NCBI GenBank assembly: GCA_003427395.1
Contig: BFEA01000167.1
Span: 1,453,101-1,495,508, forward strand
Reading direction: 5' to 3'
Length of the DNA: 42,408 nucleotides
DNA from: Chara braunii
Taxonomy: Eukaryota > Streptophyta > Charophyceae > Charales > Characeae
Every line of letters starts with the position of its first letter. Position 1 is the first letter of the stretch. The notes under the pieces were generated by a model that was not told the DNA's origin, did not search any database, and saw only the letters and a list, made by a program, of their open reading frames with translations. The position numbers were made by a program, and so were the translations under genes. Below are positions 1 through 9,033 of the stretch, piece by piece.

Positions 1-110
1 AAAGCGGCAGGTCCTGACCCCGCCCCGTCTCAATGTCCAAGCAATCAGCAAAGCGGCAGGTCCTGACCCCGCCCCGTCTCAATGTCCAAGCAATCGGCAA
101 AGCCGCAGGA
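1..110. repeat. 49-bp tandem repeat, about 2.2 units
   Basis: Two consecutive 49-bp units beginning AAAGCGGCAGGTCC differ at a single base (CAATCAGC versus CAATCGGC), and a third unit starts at 99 and breaks off. The array runs into the window edge, so more units may lie upstream. No coding signal is associated with it. Confidence 0.9.
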
Positions 111-2100
111 TTGGTCAGAAAACCTCATCTCCAGCCTCATTCAGATCATCGCATGCAAACATCGTGAATTCTTACCACAGTCAGATGACTTAATCATGCA
201 TAGTAGATTCCCCTTCTGATTTTGTTAAAGTCCTGAATTAAAGTCAAGGAAATGTATAAAAAGTCAAAACTCAGTCAAATTGAATGAAGGGTAATATAGA
301 AAAGGGTATAAGGGATCCTAAGGGAGACCGCGTCGGCCTAAAGTTATCTGCCTCCAGGGTCTCGCCTGAACCCCGGTAGAGCTCCCGCAATCGGTAGGGC
401 GAACCTCCCATAGAGGCCTTGGCACGGATTACGGGTTTCAATCCCGCCTGCCGCCCTCCTTTCAGAACAAGACTAAACTTAGATTAAGAAGGGCAAAAGT
501 AGAATAGTTTAGTCTCTCAGATACAAAGAGTGGTGCTCTCAGACTCGCAGGAGAGGGCCTTGTTATCTTGATGCGCCTGAGGGCCCCGAAATGGCAGCCA
601 ATGTGCACAGCAGCCTAGTCAACCAAAGTCAGACCGTTTCTTGTTGATTTTCTGACAGTCCTCCAGGTCGCAATGGCCTCCCCTATGTAGAGCCTGATCA
701 CTCCCTCCAAGCTCACAGTGCTTCCCTTCACTCAAACTGTTCACAATGCAGATTTCAAAATACTGTGATAATGTACTAATAATGACGCCCCACACCACAA
801 TGCCGCTTGACAAAGCCCATCAATCAGTTAGCTCAAGATCTCACTAATGCATGGCTCTAAGCTAAACGCCCACACATTGCTATACACACACACATAGGTA
901 GTGCAATAGATGTACAAGGGAATGTCTTCAAGCTGCGCAGTGAAACACAACAATTCACTGTTTGACGTCTGTAGCAGCAATACGTTTCCAATCCTCTAAC
1001 TGCAGCTCCGGATTACCTCTGGTGACTGTGGGACTCCTGAATATCTACCTGCAAAACTTTTATCTCATACAAGGCGACGACCATGGCCACCAACATGCTC
1101 CCACCATGGTTGTCAACGACAAAGATCAACACAAATTTCTAGCAATAATAATGGTCTTGCACATCGACTCCTCTATCTCCTGCTAGCACTGAGCCACCTG
1201 TCGCTGTGGAAAATTTAGAAGGAATTTTCCACATATGAGAACACGACACTTCCCAGCCACACCCGTAGTAAGGTAAAGACATGCCGCTTCCATCCGTAAA
1301 CTGAGCCACCACATTGGAATGGTTACTTCGCTAGAATGGCGAAGTGCACATCACTACTTTTCCCTCACCCTCCTCCATACTGCAGTCAGGTAGGTATCAC
1401 CAACTTCTCTCCTTTGTTCTCATCATCTACCATTCTCGTATTTGTGGACTTTCATTCTTTCTCCAACCCTTCTTTGTCTGAATGCACCTAACTCAATATC
1501 TGGCCCAGGTTCATGGTATGAGCACAGACAGACAATGGAGGTGACCGTCAGTAGCAGTCACACTACTTTCTTGTTGGTCGTACCAACAGCAGGAGTGCTA
1601 CGGAGGGCAAGACAATAGCGATGGTGTGACTACGACGGCCTGGGCGAGAGGCTACAAAGAGCTCAATCACGACTGCCATGAAGAGGGTGACACCCCGTGT
1701 AACTTTTTCTTACTACTCCCATACTACTAGCGCCATGCTAACTGGCTTCAATTTCGGGCTCACCTGCCACTAAGCCCTCAACCTCGGTCCTTGCTCGGCC
1801 CAACCCATTCCTGATCATTCAGAATATGGAAGGTTTCTGGTCGAAATCCTGACTAGGTTCAGACGACTTAGTGGCACAACGCGGGCGGGCAGGTGAGATT
1901 CTCCTTCCCTTTACACCTGCCCTCTCCTCAACTATGTGTCTTCTTTCTTGCTTTGCGGAGGTATCTGGTACGAAATCATGCCCAGATTCATCACCACCTA
2001 CCACATTCCTCTGGTGGGTCGACAACATGGTGAGTCCTCTCTCTCCCTCTCTCTCTCATCCGATAGCATACCTGGGTACCTGAGCGTACCTGGTCGTCAG
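111..2100. other. Gene-free stretch
   Basis: Open frames here are short (75 aa or less), appear on both strands and match no family I recognise. A tRNA-like B-box occurs near 430-460 but does not fold into a tRNA. A short TC-rich tract lies near 2036-2060. I see nothing else that can be supported. Confidence 0.6.
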
Positions 2101-3300
2101 TAAGGCCAGATTCATTCGATTTCAAATGGTAAGTCTCCAGACTGCACAACCCATAAGTCACACAACACCAAAATCACTATTCTACTACCAATTCTAATTG
2201 TGCCATTGGATCCATGACACCTCAATGCCTCAAACTCAGATCCTACTTCGCCCGATTCTATCAAGGGACGGGCAAAGTATCATTTCTTCCTCCTCTTTTC
2301 CCGCCATAGCCCAGCGCACCCTGTTCTCTTGCCGCAGCTAAAGCTAACCACTAACCTTCAAAACTGACTTCTCCATCAGATTCGCCTCGCCCTGCAGCCT
2401 CGGTTTCGACTTTTACTTCGTCGAAACCCGTCAATGAACACAAACACTATAAGCTCTCTCTCCATCTCATTACTGTCTTTTTCATTCCCGCCATCCCCGC
2501 ACAACACTACTTTTCTTATATCACCGAAACTAACTCTCCCCTTCCAAATCTAACTTCACCAACTGATTCGCAATACCGAAAAACCTCCATTTTGAATCTT
2601 CCCTTGACCAAATCCGCCCATTAACGAGCGAGAAAACCCCTTTTCTCCCCTTTCATTTTCACTCCCTCCATAGCTCCGCGCGGCCCCCTTTTTTTTTTTT
2701 TTCTTATCAACTCTCAGTCTTTTTACTTTTTACCCAAAGTGACCTCATATTCCTGTTCGCCTGACCTAAAAAACCCTACTTACTATCTCTCCCTGTCTGA
2801 TTCCACAGAGAAACGAGCAATAGTCTCGATTTCTCACTCCCTCTACTCCTATTCCCATGATATCCAGCATGTCCCGACACCTCCGCACAGCCCATAATTC
2901 GTACAACACTCAAAATACTATCGTGCTGCAGAATCCAACTGCGCCATTCAACTCGCAGCATCTCAAAACCCCACTCTAGCATCTTCACTTGCTCGATTCC
3001 ATCCGGAAACGAGCGAGATACGAGTTTTCCCACTTTGCTCCTTCTTCACTCCCGCCATCTCCGCGCACCAATTCTTCTCAGTAACTCCTTATACACACCT
3101 CCTATGACCAAACTGACCCTGCCAATCGATACGCCCTGCGCCATGAGTTTTACAACCCACCATAGCTACTCTCCCACCATGACAAAACCCCAAATTCGCC
3201 TCTCGGCTTGCCCAATTCCATCAAGAATTGACCGAGCCATGAGTTTTACAACCCACCATAGCTACTCTCCCTCTCAACTCCGCCACTCCACCCCTCGAAT
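2100..3300. repeat. Degenerate tandem array, about 180-bp units
   Basis: A recurring landmark of the form CCGCCAT, 2-4 nt, CCGCGCA (or a degenerate version) occurs near 2302, 2490, 2665 and 3053, with a weak version near 2840. Most steps are 175-210 bp. A second landmark, ACGAGCGAGA or a variant, precedes it in each unit (near 2265, 2622, 2811, 3009). The 3' end of the array holds a cleaner 96-bp duplication: 35 identical bases start at 3141 and again at 3237. The array is C/T-rich on the plus strand. It is either an old satellite or a tandemly expanded repeat. Unit boundaries are approximate. Confidence 0.55.
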
Positions 3301-4640
3301 GTACCTGGCGCGAACTCCCATTCAGGTCCATTACGTTCTTTACATTTTTTTCTTTTCTTTTGCTGCTTTCTTACTCACCTCCTGTTCTAGCCGCTACTGC
3401 CCACCGGCGCTAATCTGCGTACCAACCCGGGCACCGCAAGAAGGGGCCGGCCGATACAGACAACTTTGAAGTAGAAATCTGCTGGCAGTGAGCACTGTGT
3501 TACATCTCACCTGCCAAGCCGGTCCACCTGACTGCGGGTGGTGCCAACACATGCTTCCTGCACTTTGGCCGTTGTGTTGATATCGATACCGTATTGAGTG
3601 GGAGGGCGCAGGGCATGCGGCGGGGCCTGCAGCGTGGGTGGTGGGACAGGTCCCGGTGCAGATCTTGGTAGTGGTAACTAGTACTCCCGCATATGCACAG
3701 GACCCCAGTGCGGCTGTCCCCTGGCCCACTTTGCCCAACACGCAGTTCCCACTGTTCGGGCCCCAACGACATGCTCACCTCCGCCTTACAGCCAACAGCC
3801 AGTGGATGTGCTCACACTCAAACCTCTTACGGCAGATCGTGGTGGTGGGAGCAAATATTCAAATGAAAAACATTGGGGGCCGAGGTGGGGAGGTGTCCCA
3901 TGAAACAGCTGTCGGGACAGCCTTGCCGCACAGCCAACAAAGCGGCAATCTCCCACTAGTGACCCCTGGCCCACTATACTCAACGCACATTTCCTTTCAG
4001 GTCACTCCACGCCAGGCCTTGGGGCTGGGCATATTCACACTTACGCCTCTCACAGCAGGCCGTGGCCGGCTGACGGTGCACCCGGAGTAACCCCCGTCAC
4101 CCTCGGGCTGCAGTCCCATGAACCTGCTCGGAATGCTCTCCAATTTTAAGCTATCAACGCTCCCCAAATAGGAAGCAAGGGAAGCTATGATCCTGAACCC
4201 CACCACACTCACACACGTTGACCTCCTTGGTCCGTGTTCCAACGTCGGTAGGACGAAAAAATTTTGCCAACATCCCCAATACGCAGGAACCCGAAGAGGT
4301 CCTCAACCGCCGTGACGGCCGCCTACGTTCGGAAATCTAATAGCCGAACCAGGCCCGTCAGTCTCGACGTCGGCCTCAAACTCAATCACCAAGCTAAGGA
4401 CTCTAGAAAACAAAAAATAATAATAAAAAAAATAAAAATAAATAAATAATTAAGTAAATAATAAAAGTCAGAATAAACGCCGCTCGTTTTGCTGGCCCGC
4501 GACGCCACGCATGCGCGACCCGCGTATGGCTGCACCTCGCCGTCAATACCCCGTGCGCACCGCTCATTCGGGCGTGGACCCAAACTTACTCCCGCTCGCG
4601 CGCCGACAAATGGACGAGGCCGCACTCGTGTGACTTGCAG
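3301..4640. other. Gene-free GC-rich stretch with AT-rich tract
   Basis: Overlapping open frames exist on both strands (largest 150 aa at 3638-4090), but none has a recognisable domain and the composition is simply GC-rich. A weak internal duplication shares the landmark CCCTGGCCCACT near 3719 and 3965. An A/T-only tract (AATAA/AAAATAAA type) occupies about 4407-4467. Confidence 0.5.
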
Positions 4641-4648
4641 AAAACACG

Positions 4649-4674
4649 CCAAATACCCTTGTAAGGGTATTTGG
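4649..4674. repeat. 26-nt near-perfect palindrome
   Basis: CCAAATACCCTT and its exact reverse complement AAGGGTATTTGG are separated by two bases (GT). The palindrome sits about 40 bp before the hairpin-ended repeat R1 and could mark an insertion boundary. It is not followed by a T-run, so a terminator role is not supported. Confidence 0.85.
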
Positions 4675-4689
4675 TACGACAACGCGCAG

Positions 4690-5120
4690 CACCTTGCCCT
4701 TAGCGCTAAGCAGCCCGCGAGCAATCACTCCAGCAACCCTGCCGCAGCATTTGGCAAGTGCTTGAATGAGAGCCCAGGCAGCGAGCTCTTTCCTATATGG
4801 AAAGAGCCTGCCTGCCCCGACGGCCTGATTGGCCTCGGCCTTTGCCCAAAAGCTTCCGGTTGGCCCCAGGAGGTTGTGCCTCGGTTGCAGCTGCTGGGCC
4901 TTGTTCGATTGGGCCTCCCAACTGTCTGTGTATTAGGTTACGATTCTTGCCCAGGGCCTGCATTTCCCGAAAGGCCTGGAAGCCATGGGATATCTTTGCT
5001 GCTCGGCTTGTGTTTCCCACAACCAACTGGCGCGTCACAACTGCTTGGACCCCAAATACGAAATTGACAGCAGAGGGCCTCTTGCAATTTGTCAGACCGG
5101 CCTTCACTTAGGGCGGGCAC
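4690..5120 (+). mobile_element. Hairpin-ended dispersed repeat, copy R1
   Basis: This segment aligns by eye with R2 (28450-28870, same strand) and R3 (29020-29560, opposite strand). Shared landmarks, in order, are a GCCGCA-rich leader, the hairpin GCTCTTTCC-TATAT-GGAAAGAGC (4785-4807), a block ending CAACTGGCGC (near 5021), and the closing GC hairpin GGCCTTCACTTAGGGCGGGC (5099-5118). There is no coding capacity. It abuts the 3' end of the minus-strand chromovirus, whose frame runs into it. The family type is unknown: a non-autonomous DNA element, a SINE and a foldback element are all possible. Confidence 0.6.
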
Positions 5121-5121
5121 T

Positions 5122-5412
5122 TCTGTAACAGGGCCCCCTTAGGCCTGCCGAGGACTCAGTTCCTCGCATTCCCTCCTCCTCTAGTTCGACAATCCTATCT
5201 GCAGGCATCTTCTTCTTGAGTTTTCTTTCATAGCCTGGAATAACTTGAGGTGCTGTTTGCAGTTCTTCTCTGGTGAACCACCGATCTTCGCTGGGATCCA
5301 GATGATGTCCAAATCTGACATGATATTGCATTCTCGGCTTAGGAGGGCGGCCTCTGCCTGGCGGTTTAGGCACTGGCATCATTCGATGCTCCACGATTCC
5401 ATCGATGTCGAC
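5122..5412 (-). pseudogene. Chromodomain of chromovirus integrase
   Basis: Chromodomains at the integrase C-terminus are thought to target insertion to modified histone tails. The readable part carries the core YHVRFGHHLDPSEDRW followed by EELQTAPQVIPGYER, matching the usual aromatic-cage and C-terminal helix layout of retroelement chromodomains. A proline- and arginine-rich linker (PKPPGRGRPPKPR) precedes it. It is in the same frame as the integrase and separated from it by one TAA at 5413-5415. The last residues before the stop at 5104 come from the adjacent repeat R1, not from the element, so the true C-terminus is lost. Confidence 0.8.
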
Positions 5413-6510
5413 TTAACCATCCGTGGTTGGGGGCAACATTGACCGTCCGGAAGGAAACTGTGCAGTCTCTGCGAAAGGTGCCAACTTTGAGGTGTGAAAA
5501 CTTGGATGTATGCGGAGGTGAGGTGGGATTTGTATCACATAGGAAGGTTCATCCATCTGATCCCCGACTATGTCTAGGATCTCCCAGGGACCGAAATATT
5601 GTGGCATTAGTTTTCTAGAGATTCCCATTTCCTCTCCTAGTTCAGATGACTTTACCCAAACTCTGTCCCCTACCTGAAAGTTAGAATGCCGTTTGCGTTT
5701 GTTCTCAGATGCAATCATATCATCTTGATATTTCCTAATGTGTTCAATGGCCTGCTGAAGCATCTGTTCATATTTGACAACAAATTCTATGCTGCTAGGT
5801 GCTGCAGTTGACTGGTTCTCAAGCAGTAGGAAATCAAGGGCGAATCGGGGCTTCCAACCAAGATGCAGTTGGTTGGGAGTCATGACAGTAGTGTTGTGTA
5901 CAACGTTGTTGTACAGGCTGGCGACGAGAGGTAGTTTCTCGTCCCAGTCATCCTGGCTTGGCTTGATGTAATGCCTAAGCAGGCGCTGCACTACTCGGTT
6001 GATTTGTTCCGCTTGTCCATTTGATTCCTTGATGTCATTTGCAGTCTGGTACCCATCTGTTGGGCAGTGTTTTGCCACAGTTCGCTAGTAAAGCGAACAT
6101 CCTTATCACTGACGATGGACTTGGGTAAACCAAAGTCCCGCACCCAGTTATCCATAAACAACTTGATGACATGCCCGTTTTTTTGCTGTTTTTGGCATAG
6201 CAATTAGTCTTGCATACTTGGAAAATCGGTCAACTACAACAAAGATGTGTCGTTTTCCGTTCTTGCTGGTCACCAGGGTATCCATGAAATCCATGGACAC
6301 ACTTTGACCGGGACCTTCAGGAATTGGCAAGGGCTTGATGAGCCCGAGCGGAGCGTGAGTCCTTGGTTTGTCCCATTGGCAAACTTGACAAGTTTCAACG
6401 TACTTGTTTGCATCTTGCGTCATAGAAGGCCACCATAATCTTTGTACTAAGTTAGCTGATGTTTTCCTATAGCCAAAATGACCAGTTGCATCATGACATT
6501 TTCATAGAAA
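5413..6510 (-). pseudogene. Ty3/gypsy integrase, frameshifted
   Basis: Integrase inserts the cDNA copy into the host chromosome. The H2C2 zinc-binding region is visible (HDATGH, then CQVCQ), followed by the catalytic core. All three acidic positions are present: Asp in SMDFMD, Asp in VSDKDVRF, and Glu in NGQAEQIN. A GPF/Y module (YFGPWEILDIV) and the closing HPSFHTSKL motif complete the domain. Two compensating frameshifts break it: the middle segment (about 6025-6190) reads in another frame, and the first shift lies at a T7 run near 6177-6183, where a sequencing or slippage error is plausible. It is probably dead but was only moderately decayed. Confidence 0.85.
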
Positions 6511-6519
6511 CAAACTATG

Positions 6520-7030
6520 CAAAGATTCTCTATCTGGGACACATGACCTTTTATTCCCTCCCTTCTTCAGAAACAGCAAGCCATCTTGTTGATAGGCCTC
6601 CACAAAGGATCGAGTTACATCGTCAGATATGCCAAACTCAGTTACTAGCGAGCCCAGATAATCTGCCCTACGCAGTAGCACATCAACCACCTTGTTGTAC
6701 CCTCTGTTGATTGGGTCAAGTTGATAGTCATATACATCTATCACTTGAATCCACCTTTAGAGTGCGGCTGAGAGTATAGGCTGGGTCTTCATCCAACGCA
6801 AAGTCTTGTGGTTAGATCTCAAGTAGAAAAATCTGCCTCGGAGATAGTGTCTCCAGTGGACGAACGCTCTATAGAGGGCATAAAACTCACGCTCATATGT
6901 GGATTTTGCTAGCTTTCGGGATGACATCTTTTTGCTCATATACTCGATTGGCCTAAACTTTTCCCCTTCCCTTTGTGTAAGGACCGCGCTTATGCCATGT
7001 TGGTTGCGTCTGCGGACCCCTAACCTACCT
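6520..7030 (-). pseudogene. Ty3/gypsy RNase H and connection region
   Basis: RNase H removes the RNA strand during reverse transcription. The readable domain runs from GISAVLTQ through FRPIEYMSKKMS, STYEREFYALYRAF and WRHYLRGRFF to HKTLRWM, all standard for Ty3/gypsy RNase H. The third acidic position reads Asn (RSNHKTL), a likely inactivating change. One TAA at 6757-6759 separates this from the linker (INRGYNKVVDVLLRRADY), which matches the conserved stretch before the integrase. At the 5' end the first Asp-containing segment is one base out of frame, immediately next to the junction with the Penelope-like element. Confidence 0.82.
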
Positions 7031-7840
7031 GGTCGGGCCCAGTTGGTCCCGTGTGGAACTGAGTATGCTAATATCCATTGTATGGCGTTCACGACATGCC
7101 TATGATCTAAGTTGGAGAACACGTCCTTTACGTCATATGTCGCGCGTAGTATAGTGGCATCTTGTCCATATGGAAGTGTCGCCATTCTATTGCACTCTTT
7201 TAGTTTTGGAACCAATTGGTTTGTACCCTGCAGGTCAAACCCTAATTGCCACGTACTACATAGGAAATTTAAGGCTCTGGACAAGATTTTTGATGCTTGG
7301 CGTGAGGGTTGGCACAATTGGGAGTCTTCTGGAAACATGTTTGTTTTTTGGTACTATGTACGCATTTTCGTATGACCCATCATCATCCCTCTTCGCCACT
7401 TTCCCAAGTCCACATGCATGATATGTATGCTTTGCTTGTTGGAGAATCTCACATTCGGTCTGTTGGATGACCTCGTAGTGTGCAGATTCTAAGAAGACGG
7501 ATCTGGTTTTTCAAACCATATCCTTGGGCATTCAATACATGTTTCATCGAGATTTCTGTCCATCGGTGATAATATATATCCCTTCAATTTGTTCTTTATC
7601 TGCCACACTTCAAAGGTATCAAGGTGCTGTTTATCATTGATGTTCGAGATCACACAATGGGACAAATCCAGATGTATTCCTTGTGGAACTCTTATTTTTG
7701 GTGGTATGCTGGATATGGTCTGCACTATGACTCTATGCACCATCTTTTTTCCTATTCGTGCATTCATGTAAGGTACGTTCTTTGCATTCCATATGAGTTC
7801 ATTTTGGGTCTNCGTTCTTTGCATTCCATATGAGTTCATT
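7030..7840 (-). pseudogene. Penelope-like reverse transcriptase, truncated
   Basis: Three landmarks in order support a Penelope/telomerase-related RT rather than a Ty3 RT: SPMDRNLDE with a following CP (about 7535-7567), IVPKNKHVSRRLPIV (about 7306-7356), and motif A in YDVKDVFSNLDHRHV (7102-7134). The middle landmark lies in a different frame from the other two, so at least two frameshifts are present. The catalytic YxDD motif and everything after it are absent, because the sequence changes to chromovirus RNase H near 7030. The 5' part also contains a local duplication with an ambiguous base at 7812, probably an assembly error. Confidence 0.7.
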
Positions 7841-7915
7841 TTGGGTCTGCACTATGACTCTATGCACCATCTTTTTTCCTATTCGTGCATTCATGTAAGG
7901 TACGTTCAGTGCATT
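7719..7915. repeat. Local duplication around single N at 7812
   Basis: The segment starting TCTGCACTATGACTC at about 7719 recurs at about 7846, and the segment CGTTCTTTGCATTCC at about 7781 recurs directly after the N at 7813. Only a few bases differ. A single N flanked by the same sequence is typical of two contig ends closed without merging their overlap, so the duplication may not exist in the genome. Confidence 0.75.
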
Positions 7916-8332
7916 CCATATTAGTTCGTTTTGTTCAGTGTGACTTAATCGACACGATACATTGATTCTATCTTTGGAAGGTAACTCATTGCACATTCAC
8001 AAGCAGGCAATGTTTCCATGACTTATCTGTGATTATGCAAGATTTCACCGACTATTTTTTATTTTTTAAACATTACTGTCATGCGTGATATCAAATCTTT
8101 CGCCGGGTTGGGATTCTCTATGCTTCCAAATATAGCATTCGATGTTGTGTTTCGAATTTGCATGGGGCTCTTAGATGGTTAATCAATGTGTTCCTGTGTT
8201 TATTTGACGACGACCCTGTGTATATTGACTTTATCACTCGGAATGTACATCCACTTTCCAGTGGACTTCTACATTGCTTGAGCATATATGGTACTCCTAC
8301 TTCAATTATGGTAGACGCGAATGTTCGTTTTA
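7916..8332 (-). other. Decayed linker inside the Penelope-like element
   Basis: The segment lies between the nuclease and the RT and has stops in all minus-strand frames. No domain is recognisable. Plus-strand frames here (up to 76 aa) are hydrophobic shadows without family support. Confidence 0.5.
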
Positions 8333-8989
8333 TTACCTTCCATTTCTCATATATTTGCCTTCTGTACTTTGTATTATTGCTTTAGGTTGCAAAATCTGGG
8401 TCAACTTCATTGTGTGTGTGGATCTCATGGATTTAAACATCACAGGCATATTTTGATTAACTGCACTTCTTCCGGATCTCTTTCCTCTTCTTTGATTTCT
8501 CTTCTTACGTTGCTTCCTTTTCTTTCCACGCGTGTTCATGTATGGATTTAGTTTGCTAATGAGAGCCTCTTCCATTGAGGCTACTTCGGACTTCACCCTC
8601 GTCCATACTGGTACGAGTATGTACTTATGCTAGCCAAATTTCCGTAGCCAGTTGTATAGCTTGCATTGTACACCCTTCCCAATCTTTCGAGCTAGGTTGA
8701 CATGATCACACCACCTATTATCCGGTTGCCGCCCTGTCTTTCCTATGTAAAAGTGACCACTCCATGGTGAAGTGAGTACAAATGCATAGTGATTCGCGTC
8801 TAGCAGTGTGTCTACTCGTGTATACTGAGCTGTCCATAAGTCCACAAATGATCCTGCCCATGGAATACTACTGTCAATTGATAGTGATATAAAAAGCAAT
8901 CTGTATAGTCTATTACTCTCGGAGCAATTTTTCATTTGCCCAATATTTACAAGTAACTCTATACTTGATGCTATACGATGTATATGCAT
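8333..8989 (-). pseudogene. GIY-YIG endonuclease domain
   Basis: GIY-YIG nucleases of Penelope-like elements nick target DNA to prime reverse transcription. The first signature is the pair YAFVLTSP and GHFYIGKTGRQPDNRW, with the Arg in the expected helix (about 8715-8790). The C-terminal part, in the same frame, gives the metal-binding Glu in SMEEALISKLNPYMN (about 8533-8582), followed by a very basic tail rich in KRKQRKK. One TAG at 8630-8632 interrupts an otherwise single frame of about 218 codons. A bacterial UvrC-type origin is unlikely given the adjacent Penelope RT. I am fairly sure of the fold; activity is not expected. Confidence 0.75.
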
Positions 8990-9033
8990 CCACTTCAGCT
9001 CATTCGTGAGACCCTACGTCGACTCTGTCCATT

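Larger units (their letters stand above)
5122..7030 (-). mobile_element. Truncated Ty3/gypsy chromovirus fragment
   Basis: Three contiguous pol domains are readable on the minus strand in one main frame: RNase H, integrase and chromodomain. Gag, protease and nearly all of the reverse transcriptase are missing. The 5' side is cut at a junction with the Penelope-like element near 7016-7045, and the 3' LTR is missing because repeat R1 begins directly after the chromodomain. The domain order is that of chromoviruses. It is a different family from the plus-strand chromovirus at 34.1-40.0 kb, although the integrase and chromodomain are clearly related. Confidence 0.88.

Noticed and set aside
360-462. 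tRNA-like sequence with B-box GGGTTTCAATCCC and a possible CAT anticodon loop
   Set aside because: The 3' acceptor TGCCGCC has no pairing partner at the 5' side, the D-stem has only three pairs and the anticodon stem is mismatched. At most it is a remote tRNA relic.
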